Below are positions 54,301 to 62,614 of a DNA stretch of 64,000 nucleotides, in pieces (position 1 is the first letter of the stretch; each line of letters opens with the position of its first letter). The position numbers and the translations under genes are program-made. The DNA lies in the NCBI GenBank assembly GCA_963676655.2, contig CAXXKX010000003.1, forward strand, positions 2,108,001 to 2,172,000, written 5' to 3'. The notes under the pieces are model-generated. The model was given only the letters and a program-made list of their open reading frames with translations, did not search any database and was not told where the DNA came from. This DNA comes from G963676655 sp963676655 (GTDB lineage Bacteria > Verrucomicrobiota > Lentisphaeria > Victivallales > Victivallaceae).

Positions 54301-54766
54301 AAATGACGGTTTTGGATTTTTTCTCCTTTGATTCTTTTTTTCCCGATAATAACGCGTATGTATGCTGATAAGTGATAAAAGGTACCAGGAAATGACCGAC
54401 TGTTCCATCGCTCCTGTATTTCCAGAGATAGTTCAAGCACCAGCCGACATTCCGGTCCGGAGTATTTTCCCAGCCGCAAAGCGGAAATAGGACGCTGTAA
54501 TCATTGCCGTCCCGATTGTAGAAAGGTCGCAACGACCAGCCTTTGGAGTCAAGGTCAAAAAAAGGCCACATCACTGAGTAAAAGTCATTGTTGTGGTAAT
54601 ATAGCGGCCACAAATTAGTGCGGTTTTGTTCGCCCGGATAGTCCATTCTCAAACGGTTTTGTGAGGTAAAAGGAGTTTGCCGCATCAGCCGCCGATTAGA
54701 GGCACAAGAGCATAACAATAAAACTAGAACCAGGCTGATCCCATGGAAAATGATTGCTTTTTTCAT
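51347..54766 (-). CDS. Giant lipoprotein built of aromatic WxxPxYY repeats
   Basis: The start at ATG 54766 is supported by GAGAGG 6-7 bases upstream; the protein has 1139 residues. Signal peptide with lipobox LCSC, lipid-attached Cys21. The whole mature protein repeats short units of type L-x-P-L-W-Y-Y-x(n) or W-x-x-P-x-Y-Y (for example LLLPLWFYKSM, SLLPLWYYSK, WTLPYYRYR, LLPPLFYYRK, WLIPLFYSS), spaced by about 20-45 residues. That gives an extremely Tyr/Trp/Phe-rich chain of likely beta-hairpins. I know no named domain for it. It could be an outer-membrane-associated or surface scaffold protein. AT-rich. It is followed (upstream in coordinates) by no partner gene. Confidence 0.75.
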   Translation of the reverse strand: MKKAIIFHGISLVLVLLLCSCASNRRLMRQTPFTSQNRLRMDYPGEQNRTNLWPLYYHNNDFYSVMWPFFDLDSKGWSLRPFYNRDGNDYSVLFPLCGWENTPDRNVGWCLNYLWKYRSDGTVGHFLVPFITYQHTYALLSGKKESKEKKSKTVIWAMPYFYKSDYNDNVTESFLTYYRKSSGCRHKSLLLPLWFYKSMTADGNNYKGQQTCSLTLFPLFSYWDYAASANKEYIKSKLFSPLVYCQRTKTHYKNSPEQEYSKLWVPGIPLFCYYQHSNELKNNQTIHRHCRFWLLLYYQSRQYYAYFSTLLPFYIYSKQDPAPESRKLYDNTITDSSPKSSSLYIPLLFSCYITKNNYFPRGINSEKCPRAFDHEKIYDLWTPLYSTRHQEMNTHDQLTSKITRSANCKHEIPASIPFLFYNSQSFYNNRAFCPPHDGLESRWRKTSYLFPFFYYSTFSDSYNNIVKRRPLIRKSYATPKSISSKLSTPKTSPASTICKKFIPIKHTVSTNTGSEFYSLPFFRTSSPYAYLSNNAWSRGIPIVPFLYYQSADFNGLNKLWILPYYHESGPCKQTSSLLPLWYYSKQTPEHRRIYEALLNEKKPAPATSFIIPALLSGYIEKFKYLQFKIGIEREIQYGALLYSKSAASKTILDRISGKTTTQEKWSHSIPAWLPLLYYQAKGYDDEKTLWTLPYYRYRSKRFDIDLLTPFWYQATVKQLPENADSELKRIFPRGYRTWAIPLLGSYFQRSLPGNDQNDHNINSALTTPFFFEKKTERHTNQANKKQVANEQIWIRGVPYIPFLYYHKYFSGDNQQMWLFPYYSDNNHKSSMSLLPPLFYYRKYHLNNIIFMQIYPLLYFQYEYNQRLISVQFPLWYFSRKDNNKFLWAGPWISRTNGNTTDRWLIPLFYSSTTKTNNILLSLPGVFYRHHKFKDYESWTTLAPLWYSDFTPHRDTVVAGPWFSRTSKTRKKHGLIPLYFLWEDKYRTNFLSLPGFYLRNTKKNQAFYSSFLWPLIKYEQESNGKAYWRFWPLISREKEMGFPAIFDYASNYKGSSWRFLWFFVNCEKDYSGKLKNFSILNRLFRYNRERDVVNIEIFPGCSYDSSMGKSSFSILGGLFSYQNIHGKRNGKVLFIPWGND

Positions 54767-54839
54767 CGTTATCCTCTCCATAAAAGTAGTATTACTTTCT
54801 CCGTATTAGAGAATAACTTATACTCAAAGCCGTAGAAAG

Positions 54840-55907
54840 TCAAACAATGCTTAATTTCATGGGACAACATGTATTAAGCAGCGCATCGGCTTTGTCCGAG
54901 CCATTTAACAAATAGAACGGCGCTTCCCAGCAGATCAGTTTTTTCGCGTATGGGGCTGCATTGTTGATTTGAGCTATGACACGTTCCGGCGCGGCGGGAA
55001 CGCTGTGATCTTCATCCGCCAGGCCGCCGGTGCGCTGGAATACCTCGATGTTTGACCAGAATTCGATGCCTAACTGTGAACATATTTTATCCCAAACCGC
55101 ATAGGTTTCCGCCTGATTTTTCAGGAACGTACCGCAGGTGCCGATGGAATCCTGCGGTGCCATGATGTCCAGCGGGACGTTTTCCAGGAGTTTCAGCCAG
55201 GCTTCGGTCATTTCCTCGTTCTTTCCGGGAAAATATTTGGTTGCCGGCGACATCAGAATGCGCAAGCTGGAATCCGCTTCTTTGATGGCTTCAAAAAAGT
55301 CGCGATAAATTGAATTGAGAAAAGATTCTTTATCAGGATCACGCTGGCCCATATACGCGGTTTCCGGCGCGAAATAAAATCCGTCAAAAAGATCGCGATA
55401 GCACAGCAGTTCTTTGAAGCAGGCCTTCTGGCGGGCTTTTTCCCGGTCGACGGTATTCTGTTCCAGATTGGCGCTCCAACCGGTTACCGACCCGTACCCG
55501 CCAAGAAACACCTTGACATTTTCTTCTGCCGCGGCCTGCAGCATCGGTTCAACCACATTGAACTGCTTAAGTTCAGTAAAGTATTCCGAACGGTAATAGC
55601 ATTCGCCGAGTTCGTTCCAGATCGAAGCCTGAAGAATCGCGGTGTCAATACCGTAATTTCGGAACTCAACAAACATTTCACGCCATTGTTCTTTCGTCCA
55701 ATGATGGGCCGGCCTGCCGCGATAATTTGGCGGGTGGGCGTAAATAAATGAACCGGTGATATGCATCCTGGGGTCAGGTTGAGGGTTTGCAGATAAAAAT
55801 TCAATATTTGATATTTCTGATTCAATAATTTTGGGCCCGAAAAGTTCAATCGCGCGTTCACTGGCCCGGAAGATTCTAAAATCTTCCACGTTGGATATAG
55901 TGTACAT
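54840..55907 (-). CDS. DUF4434-type TIM-barrel protein
   Basis: The 355-residue protein contains HITGSFIYAHPPNYRGRPAHHWTKEQWREMF (shown in part), NYGIDTAILQASIW, VFLGGYGSVTGWS and DGFYFAPETAYMGQ, matching the DUF4434 barrel seen beside polysaccharide-utilisation genes. Conserved acidic residues at the strand ends suggest a glycoside-hydrolase-like activity, not proven. There is no signal peptide. It starts 13 bases after the DUF6067-like gene stop and is last in the GntR-controlled unit. Confidence 0.7.
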   Translation of the reverse strand: MYTISNVEDFRIFRASERAIELFGPKIIESEISNIEFLSANPQPDPRMHITGSFIYAHPPNYRGRPAHHWTKEQWREMFVEFRNYGIDTAILQASIWNELGECYYRSEYFTELKQFNVVEPMLQAAAEENVKVFLGGYGSVTGWSANLEQNTVDREKARQKACFKELLCYRDLFDGFYFAPETAYMGQRDPDKESFLNSIYRDFFEAIKEADSSLRILMSPATKYFPGKNEEMTEAWLKLLENVPLDIMAPQDSIGTCGTFLKNQAETYAVWDKICSQLGIEFWSNIEVFQRTGGLADEDHSVPAAPERVIAQINNAAPYAKKLICWEAPFYLLNGSDKADALLNTCCPMKLSIV

Positions 55908-55920
55908 GATTATGCCTTGC

Positions 55921-58900
55921 TCAGTAGTTAATTCTTAGCGCAATATAATCGTTGCGCTTCATGTCCAGTGTGATTTTTCCGTTCACAAACGGTATCGGTT
56001 TGAGAGTCTCCGCATTTTTGACCGACTTCACATCAATTCCCTTGAGCGTCAAAGTTGCTTTTTCAGCCTGACGGTTCAAATTGGATACCAGGACAAGGTA
56101 TTTTGAGCCGTGTTTGTAGTACCCGGCAACAACATCTTTGCGATCTGGGACAATCACCTGGTTTTCCCAGTACGGCGTAAATGTCACCGCCGGATCAGCA
56201 ATGCCGAATTCCTTGCGGAATTTCCAGGTTTTCCACACTTCTCTTGAATCACAGAACAAAGGCCAAACCAGCATGTCCGCCTGCATGATGCGCGACAGCA
56301 TATCCCGGGTCGGAATCGGATTTTTCATGAGTTCTTTCTGGTCTTTCAAACAGGGTAGCCAGACCATTACCGCACCCCACTGTTTCCAGTAGCATTCCGC
56401 CCGCAGCCGGTCCATCGGCAGTGCATAGGAGTAGTAGTACAGCCGCTCTGTGTCGTTCGGAGGCAGCAGTTCAGGATTGCGTCCTTTAAAGTAGCCCGAG
56501 TAATACTGTTCCCCGATAAGCATAGCGCCGTACATGCTTAAGGTCGGCATGGTGTGCGTGGCAGAACAATGCGCGATTGAAAACGGGGCCTGTCCTTTAT
56601 TCCGTTTCCAGATATTCCAGTTAATGCGTTTAATCAGGTCGCGGCTGCCGAAAATCTCGAAAGTGGCGCGCCGTTTGCCGTCAACATCCGTATAACCGCC
56701 GCCGGAGGCCGCTTTTGTGTTCGGGATCGGCTGAGTTTCATCTATATATACCCCGTCGATATGCCCCATGATCTTAGCCCACGAGTCGGTGCACCAAACC
56801 AGATAGTCCTGCCAGGGCGAGGTACATGCGGCCCTAAATACCTGATGACTGCCGCCGCCGGGACGGTTCGGTTCGGTTGCCCAGGTGTCGTGGACCTTAT
56901 CTGCATCCGGGTTTATTTTGTTTTTGTCTTTTGAGACATAATGCAGCCGGGTCCAGTAGGGGACAATCTTGCGTCCCGTTTTACGGTCGGCATTGACTTT
57001 ATCCTTCGTTTTATTGGGATTCACGGCGCGATACGGTTCCGGGTCCAGCATCATGGCCCGCCATTCGTTCGGCCAGTAAATCAGCGTCGAACCGCGGGTT
57101 TCGTTTTTAAACGAATCATACTGGGCCGAGAATGTCATGCCGCGCCAACTCTTCGGTAACGGTTTAACCGGAGTCGCCATAAAGCCGAATTTGATTTCCA
57201 GTTTCATATCTTTTTTAACCGGTAACGGTTTGGTAATCATATGCAGCGCCATGTTGACTTTGTTGTCGCTGGAGCGTTTGACGATTATATAATCATCGCG
57301 GTCTTTCGGATACCAGTATTGATCGGATTCCGCAAACCAGAGCAGCCCGCGCTCGTTGTCGCCGAGCCAGACATTGGTCTTTTGCGGACTTTTAAACAGG
57401 ATGCCGGGTTTCAACCCGAGTTCGCGGGAATAAGAGTTTTTGACTAGATCCTGGGATTCGTATTTGAGCGGCGCGCCGACGTAATGTATAAATTTGGCTG
57501 TGTGGGCATTAACCGGGACATCCAGCGTCAGTTTGTTGACCGGTTTCCCGTTTGGTTCAATTGTCAACGTGCACCATACCATACCGTCAAATTCAATCAT
57601 ATAACGCAACGCCGCTTTCATTCCTCCGAAAACTTTTGCTTTGCGTTCAACTATTACCCGGCCTTTATCGGCAGTAATCACTTTGGGAGCGTTGAATGTC
57701 AATGCTCCTTTATAGCCATTAGTGTCGATCATAAACTCGACCGGTGAATCGAGCAGCTTTTGGCTGCCGGAGGTCATATTGCTGAAAATGCCCGAACCGG
57801 TCAAGTCGTACTTACGGTTCCAGACCTCGAAAATTCCGCCCTGACGCTTAATCGAAGTCCATGGCGGCAACACTGCGTCGTCTTTAAGCGAGTCAAGCCC
57901 AAGACGGGGTTTTGTGCTGAACCACGGGCTTGCTTTCAATGTGCTTTTTCTGCCGATAGCCCGGTCAGCTCCGTAGGTATTGGCCTCTATTTTCAGATTC
58001 GGCAGCCGCTCTTTGGCCAGTCCGGTTACTTCATAGTCACGCAAAGGACGATTGAAAAGAGTTAGAGAGCTTATCGTGCTTTTGCCGTTCCTCCCCCATT
58101 TGGTGCTTAACGGACCCACGCAAAACTTTTTAGGCCACTTAATATCTGTTTCCATAAACAGATTTTTACTGAGAACTCCGTCGACATACAGCGTTACGTG
58201 GCGTTTGCTCCAGTTGAACACCAGGTGGTGCCAGGATTTATCTTTCCAGTTCTTGACGGACTGATTGAGAAAAGCCTTCTTTCCGGAACGGTCAGGTTCA
58301 AAATAAACGGCCAACCCCGATGTCTTGTATTTGTAAACATAAAATTTGGCTTCTGTGCCGCCGCTGTTGACAGATTGTGCAAAGATATGCACTTTCTGGT
58401 CGTTCCAGGGGTAATCTTCCGCTTTTATTACCATTTCCAAAGAGCCCTGAGAATCATTCAGGTTGTCTTCCGCGCTATAAACAACTGACGGACAGCCTTC
58501 GCCGACCATCAGGCCGCGGTTTGAATGGGCCATGGTATCGAAATCAAATTTCAATTTGCTGCCGTTGATAATTTTAGCTTCGGCTTCTCCCTGAGCTTTT
58601 TGGGCGTTGGCACTATCCATTGATTCGGTGTAGTCGACGGAAAATGTCATATATCCGCCAAGGGATTTTTTCTTTTTGGGCTTGCTGCTTTTGGGGGGCG
58701 CAGCTTCACTGTTTTTTTCAATACCTGATACGGTTTTTTCAATATCGGTATTTATTTTGTCCGATGTTATGCCAAATCCCTTGATGATCATTTTGTATTC
58801 AGGTGATTTGTAGCCCTTTTCATAGCTTCTGGGCGTGTTCAGCATGAGGTAATATTTGTTATAGGCGCCTTTGACCTCCCAGAATGAGCTCTTTCTTGTT

Positions 58901-59556
58901 TTTCCCTTGATCAGCTCAGGGAAATACATCAGAATTCCTTTCTTTTGCGGTTTGAATAGAACTGCCGCCCATTTTACATTATTCCCAAGGTGCCAACGGG
59001 TTTTAGAATCAAACTTGCCATCAAAAAGACCTTCTTCCATCTTGCCGTCTTCAGTTTTGGCGATCCATCCGCTTGATGCTTTGTTCCAGCAATAGAGATA
59101 AACGTACATAAGATGCACCGGTTGCTCATCCGTTGCTTCGTAATGTTTGTTCTCGCATATTTCTTCCGGCGTGACGACCAGTTCAGTAAAGACCTTCAGC
59201 TTATCGAGCATCGATACTTTATTCAGAACGACTTTTTTCCCGGAAATAACCGCTTTGTTTGCGGGTGTAACCGGTTTTCCGTCTACCGTGACTTCAAATG
59301 ATAGAACTTCTTCTTTGCCGCCTTCGGTATGCCCGGCTCCGGTGTATTTCCCTTTTGAATAGGCCATTACCGTGTTATTGAACCCGCTCGGAGTGACCGC
59401 TTGTACTCCGTCGTAAACAATACCCCGTACGGTGTATGCGTACTTGCCGCTGATATCAACCTGATATTTTCCCGATTTGACGGTAAAGTCAGGAGGAGTG
59501 GCGACTGCCTTTATTGAAAAAGCTAATAGTATTACAGAAAAGATTTTTTTGAACAT
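55921..59556 (-). CDS. Large secreted LamG plus DUF6067-like glycoside hydrolase
   Basis: The protein has 1211 residues with a signal peptide (about 1-19). Parts in order: an N-terminal beta domain (20-280), a Lys/Pro linker (about 290-300), a LamG/concanavalin-like domain (about 340-530, WKDKSWHHLVFNWSKRHVTLYVDGVL shown in part), then a beta domain and the DUF6067 (GH123-like) catalytic region (about 600-1130, with WRGMTFSAQYDSFKN, DGVYIDETQPIPN containing acidic residues, MPTLSMYGAMLIGEQY). A C-terminal beta domain follows. It presumably cleaves amino-sugar or related polysaccharides outside the cell; specificity is unknown. It sits 13 bases after the pseudopilin stop. Confidence 0.75.
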   Translation of the reverse strand: MFKKIFSVILLAFSIKAVATPPDFTVKSGKYQVDISGKYAYTVRGIVYDGVQAVTPSGFNNTVMAYSKGKYTGAGHTEGGKEEVLSFEVTVDGKPVTPANKAVISGKKVVLNKVSMLDKLKVFTELVVTPEEICENKHYEATDEQPVHLMYVYLYCWNKASSGWIAKTEDGKMEEGLFDGKFDSKTRWHLGNNVKWAAVLFKPQKKGILMYFPELIKGKTRKSSFWEVKGAYNKYYLMLNTPRSYEKGYKSPEYKMIIKGFGITSDKINTDIEKTVSGIEKNSEAAPPKSSKPKKKKSLGGYMTFSVDYTESMDSANAQKAQGEAEAKIINGSKLKFDFDTMAHSNRGLMVGEGCPSVVYSAEDNLNDSQGSLEMVIKAEDYPWNDQKVHIFAQSVNSGGTEAKFYVYKYKTSGLAVYFEPDRSGKKAFLNQSVKNWKDKSWHHLVFNWSKRHVTLYVDGVLSKNLFMETDIKWPKKFCVGPLSTKWGRNGKSTISSLTLFNRPLRDYEVTGLAKERLPNLKIEANTYGADRAIGRKSTLKASPWFSTKPRLGLDSLKDDAVLPPWTSIKRQGGIFEVWNRKYDLTGSGIFSNMTSGSQKLLDSPVEFMIDTNGYKGALTFNAPKVITADKGRVIVERKAKVFGGMKAALRYMIEFDGMVWCTLTIEPNGKPVNKLTLDVPVNAHTAKFIHYVGAPLKYESQDLVKNSYSRELGLKPGILFKSPQKTNVWLGDNERGLLWFAESDQYWYPKDRDDYIIVKRSSDNKVNMALHMITKPLPVKKDMKLEIKFGFMATPVKPLPKSWRGMTFSAQYDSFKNETRGSTLIYWPNEWRAMMLDPEPYRAVNPNKTKDKVNADRKTGRKIVPYWTRLHYVSKDKNKINPDADKVHDTWATEPNRPGGGSHQVFRAACTSPWQDYLVWCTDSWAKIMGHIDGVYIDETQPIPNTKAASGGGYTDVDGKRRATFEIFGSRDLIKRINWNIWKRNKGQAPFSIAHCSATHTMPTLSMYGAMLIGEQYYSGYFKGRNPELLPPNDTERLYYYSYALPMDRLRAECYWKQWGAVMVWLPCLKDQKELMKNPIPTRDMLSRIMQADMLVWPLFCDSREVWKTWKFRKEFGIADPAVTFTPYWENQVIVPDRKDVVAGYYKHGSKYLVLVSNLNRQAEKATLTLKGIDVKSVKNAETLKPIPFVNGKITLDMKRNDYIALRINY

Positions 59557-59569
59557 TAATTACTCCTAA

Positions 59570-60259
59570 TTACCAACGATCCCATAAATTATTGTCTTTG
59601 CCGACGTATGCACCACTGCCAAGTCCCAGCTCATTGAATGTGTAAAGAGCATTCTGACACTTCGTGGCCGAAGATCTTCCATCGCCCCAAAGTATATTAA
59701 TCGAATTTGTATGTCTGGCATAAGGCAATCCATGAGAACTTGTACCTGTATAGTCGTAGCATAATAATTCGTAATAACCTCCGTTAGTGCCAGTGGATAT
59801 TTCAGTATTGCGGGTATCAGCCAGAATGATTGTTTTGCTTGGTTTCTTTATATGGCTGTCTTTCACTGGCAAATCAGCATAATTCGTCGGTCGCGGGGTT
59901 TCACCATAATAGGTTGTTGCTATGTTATGGTAGCTGTAGCCATACCCCAGAAGTTGACCGTTAAACTGGAAAATTGTCGTTGAAGGGCATTTGAATATAT
60001 TTTCTTGTGCATTATAATCGTCCCTAAGCTTATAGTGCCACTTCTTTGTCGTCGGACCCCAAGTCATATAATAGCCATCATTATCGTCTTTATACATAAC
60101 AATGCTAAGACCAAGTTGTTTTAAATTGTTTATGCATGATATACCTTTTGCTTTTTCGCGGGCCTGGTTCAGCGCAGGTAAAAGCATTGAGGCTAGGATT
60201 GCTATTATTGCGATCACGACCAGTAGTTCGATTAGAGTGAATCTTCTTTCTTTTCTCAT
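59570..60259 (-). CDS. Pseudopilin-like protein with H-X9-DG C-terminus (copy 4)
   Basis: The protein has 229 residues: leader MRKERR, FTLIELLVV from Phe7 with E5 at residue 11, and the LPALNQAREKAKG tail. The -1 residue is Arg6 instead of Gly. H183-X9-D193-G194 lies near the C-terminus. AAGGAG precedes the ATG. It lies 27 bases after the GntR regulator and 13 bases before the large LamG/DUF6067 hydrolase, repeating the regulator-pseudopilin-hydrolase order. Confidence 0.9.
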   Translation of the reverse strand: MRKERRFTLIELLVVIAIIAILASMLLPALNQAREKAKGISCINNLKQLGLSIVMYKDDNDGYYMTWGPTTKKWHYKLRDDYNAQENIFKCPSTTIFQFNGQLLGYGYSYHNIATTYYGETPRPTNYADLPVKDSHIKKPSKTIILADTRNTEISTGTNGGYYELLCYDYTGTSSHGLPYARHTNSINILWGDGRSSATKCQNALYTFNELGLGSGAYVGKDNNLWDRW

Positions 60260-60286
60260 TAGAAATACTCCTTGTTATTAGTTTAT

Positions 60287-61384
60287 TCAAGTTAAGTTAA
60301 CAATTTCTTTATCATTTTTACGGATAGTCAATCTTTTTACAGACTTTCCGGTAACTATTTCAGGATCAATCGAGATGCTCTCGGCAGCTTCGATGGCAAC
60401 ATCCAGTAAACATTCCGCTGCTTTTTCCAACGGTTGCTTAGCACAGGTGATATAATTAGAAAATTTGGGGTGTTTAACTTCGTCAAATGCGGCCACTGAT
60501 ATATTCGCCGGAATTTTATATCCAAGTTTCAGGATGAGATTAAAGAATATCCAATGTAAAGAATCTCCAGCGAGAAATACGGCTGTAATATCTTTATGCA
60601 AAAATTCCTCTGCTTGTTTTGTCCAATCTGCTCGAGGATCGACTCGGAGAATATTACTCTCCGGTAAATCTGAGCCTGTTTCCAACAGTGCATCGCGGCA
60701 GGCATGTTCACGTTTCAACGCATAGCTCAAGGGATTATCAATTGTAATCAGCCCAACTCGACGATGCCCGGCATCAGTTAATCGACAAGCCAGTTCGTAA
60801 GCACCGGCATATTGGTCAATATCAACGAACGGGATGCTGTGATCTTCGAGTTCCCGAAGTGCAGAAACAACCTGGATTCCGGCTTTTTGTAATTGATGAA
60901 TTGCCGCCGCGTCATGTTCTTTCGGCTGTATCCATATTATATGTCTGTATTCAGATTCTTCGGAAATATTCGGTGCAGTACCTGGTTCTCCATAAGGAAG
61001 CAGCTTCAAGCCTAATTCACGCTGCCCTGAATTTTCAATCAGATGATTCATGAAACTGCAAAAAAAACTGCTGTTGTGCATATATTTTAGAATTTCACCG
61101 TATATTCCAACACATTTCCTGCGGTCGCTTATTGCTGCCGTTTCTTTTTTCTTTTTGGCAAACCAGCCTTTGCCTGGAACGCTTTCTATGAGACCTTGAG
61201 CTGCCAGAGTGGATAAAGCTTTTCGAACAGTCAGTCTATTTACTCCGACCCGTTTGCATATCGCATTTTCCGAAGGCAGTTGATCGCCTGATTCTGCCAT
61301 TCCGTCACGGATTGCCCTGGTCAGCGAATCACATAACTGCTGATATATTGGAGTCGCTATTTTTCGATTTATTTTCAGCTTCAT
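60287..61384 (-). CDS. GntR-family regulator with LacI-type sugar sensor (AraR-like)
   Basis: The start at ATG 61384 is preferred; the TTG at 61414 lies within about 3 bases of the predicted transcription start. The 365-residue protein has a GntR winged helix (PIYQQLCDSLTRAI, SGDQLPSENAICKRVGVNRLTVRKALSTLAAQGLI) and a C-terminal LacI/GalR-like sensor (about 90-345, DAGHRRVGLITID), the layout of AraR of Bacillus. A palindromic operator covers its own -10. It likely represses this unit until a sugar binds. Confidence 0.9.
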   Translation of the reverse strand: MKLKINRKIATPIYQQLCDSLTRAIRDGMAESGDQLPSENAICKRVGVNRLTVRKALSTLAAQGLIESVPGKGWFAKKKKETAAISDRRKCVGIYGEILKYMHNSSFFCSFMNHLIENSGQRELGLKLLPYGEPGTAPNISEESEYRHIIWIQPKEHDAAAIHQLQKAGIQVVSALRELEDHSIPFVDIDQYAGAYELACRLTDAGHRRVGLITIDNPLSYALKREHACRDALLETGSDLPESNILRVDPRADWTKQAEEFLHKDITAVFLAGDSLHWIFFNLILKLGYKIPANISVAAFDEVKHPKFSNYITCAKQPLEKAAECLLDVAIEAAESISIDPEIVTGKSVKRLTIRKNDKEIVNLT

Positions 61385-61410
61385 AGTGCAAAAATTTCCA
61401 TGTATAGTAA

Positions 61411-61436
61411 ACAAGTATATACAAGTATATACTTGT
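61411..61436 (-). promoter_or_regulatory. GntR operator (palindrome plus half-site)
   Basis: ACAAGTATATACTTGT (61421-61436) is a perfect 16-bp palindrome, preceded by another half-site ACAAGTATAT at 61411-61420, in phase with a 10-bp period. It overlaps the -10 element of the GntR promoter. Confidence 0.85.
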
Positions 61437-61452
61437 AAGCATGAAAAGTCAA
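61424..61452 (-). promoter_or_regulatory. Promoter of the GntR-pseudopilin-hydrolase unit
   Basis: Minus strand: TTGACT (61452-61447), 17 bp, TATACT (61429-61424). The -10 lies inside the palindromic operator, so bound repressor would occlude RNA polymerase. Confidence 0.85.
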
Positions 61453-61505
61453 TACCTAAAGCGAAAAAAGAAAATATTTTTAATGTTAAAAGCTGGAATT
61501 TAACA

Positions 61506-62486
61506 TTACCGCTGGAGTTTTCGGAAGCAGTAGATGGGATCTCCGGTGGGACTGAGACCTCGGCTTAATTGTTTTTGTTTGACTCGTTCCGGATTTTCAA
61601 ACATACTGCCAATTTGTTGGATAAACTGTTTTGATCCGATAATTGCCCCATCGGTGAAGTGTCGGGTGCGGCGCAGAAAGCGGATCGGCATTGATTCGCC
61701 GCGTCTGGCTTGTTGTTGCGCCTGGTGTATTTCCACTGTATCGGCGCCGGATTCCATCGCGATAATTCGGGCTAACTCGCCTCGAAAATACGCAAAGAGT
61801 TCATTGTCGGACCATTGGGCAGGATCGCCGGCTGCGCGGATATTTTGTTTCAGGTGTCTGACGAAATTATCGTAAAACATATGTTTGCCGCTGCCGCAGT
61901 AGCGGCCCCAGGTGGTGAACTGGTAATCGGCCGGATTGTTTTTCAGGCCGGCGCGAACCGGGTTGAGTTCCACGTACATGACGCAGGTTTCCAGTGAATC
62001 TTTTTGATCGAGGATCACGCTTTTAAAGCGGTCGGCCCAGAGGTGTCCGACGCGGTTTCGGTTTTTATTGAAAACGACGGTGTAGCGTTGTTGCAAAGCG
62101 CGCATGAAGCAACTGATGTCGATCATTTTCAGGCCGGTTTCGTGACACTTTGCTGTATCGTGCGGATCGAGGCGGGGGAGTTGCGAGCCGGCATAGGTCA
62201 GGTTGCGACGCATTTTGTTGTAGTAGGAGTTATGACGAGCGGCGATGTCGACTGTATCCGGCAGTTCGTCCGGACCGGGAGCGTAGACTACGAGGTGAAA
62301 ATGGTTGCCCATCCAGGCGGCAGAGATTACTTCAACCAGAAAATATTCAGACAGATTTTGGAGTAATCGAAAGCCGTATTCTTTATCGCGATCGTTGAAT
62401 GGATGTACGCCTTTGATTCCGGCGATCCGGTTATAGAGGTGGTAGTAGCAGCCTTGGTCGCTGATTTTCATGCGTGAGATGTTCAT
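61506..62486 (-). CDS. REP-associated tyrosine transposase-like protein (RAYT), copy 2
   Basis: The protein has 326 residues. GCYYHLYNRIAG, GNHFHLVVYAPGPDELP with the HFH metal motif, LQQRYTVVFN, and YVELNPVRAGL show the Y1_Tnp RAYT family. It is co-linear with copy 1 over its full length, with identical C-terminal blocks (PVRAGL, FTTWGRYCG, RFLRRTRHF, KQLSRGL). GGAGG precedes the ATG. It sits just outside the GntR promoter region. No REP palindrome pair or IS end could be assigned. Confidence 0.88.
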   Translation of the reverse strand: MNISRMKISDQGCYYHLYNRIAGIKGVHPFNDRDKEYGFRLLQNLSEYFLVEVISAAWMGNHFHLVVYAPGPDELPDTVDIAARHNSYYNKMRRNLTYAGSQLPRLDPHDTAKCHETGLKMIDISCFMRALQQRYTVVFNKNRNRVGHLWADRFKSVILDQKDSLETCVMYVELNPVRAGLKNNPADYQFTTWGRYCGSGKHMFYDNFVRHLKQNIRAAGDPAQWSDNELFAYFRGELARIIAMESGADTVEIHQAQQQARRGESMPIRFLRRTRHFTDGAIIGSKQFIQQIGSMFENPERVKQKQLSRGLSPTGDPIYCFRKLQR

Positions 62487-62614
62487 AAAAGGTCCTCCTG
62501 GTGAATTGTTACGATTAATATATGGGCTGAATTTGTGAATTTCAAATTAAGTAGCATATAATTTAATAGAAAATATTAAAATATTGACTGTTAACTACTT
62601 ATTTAAATTGAAAA

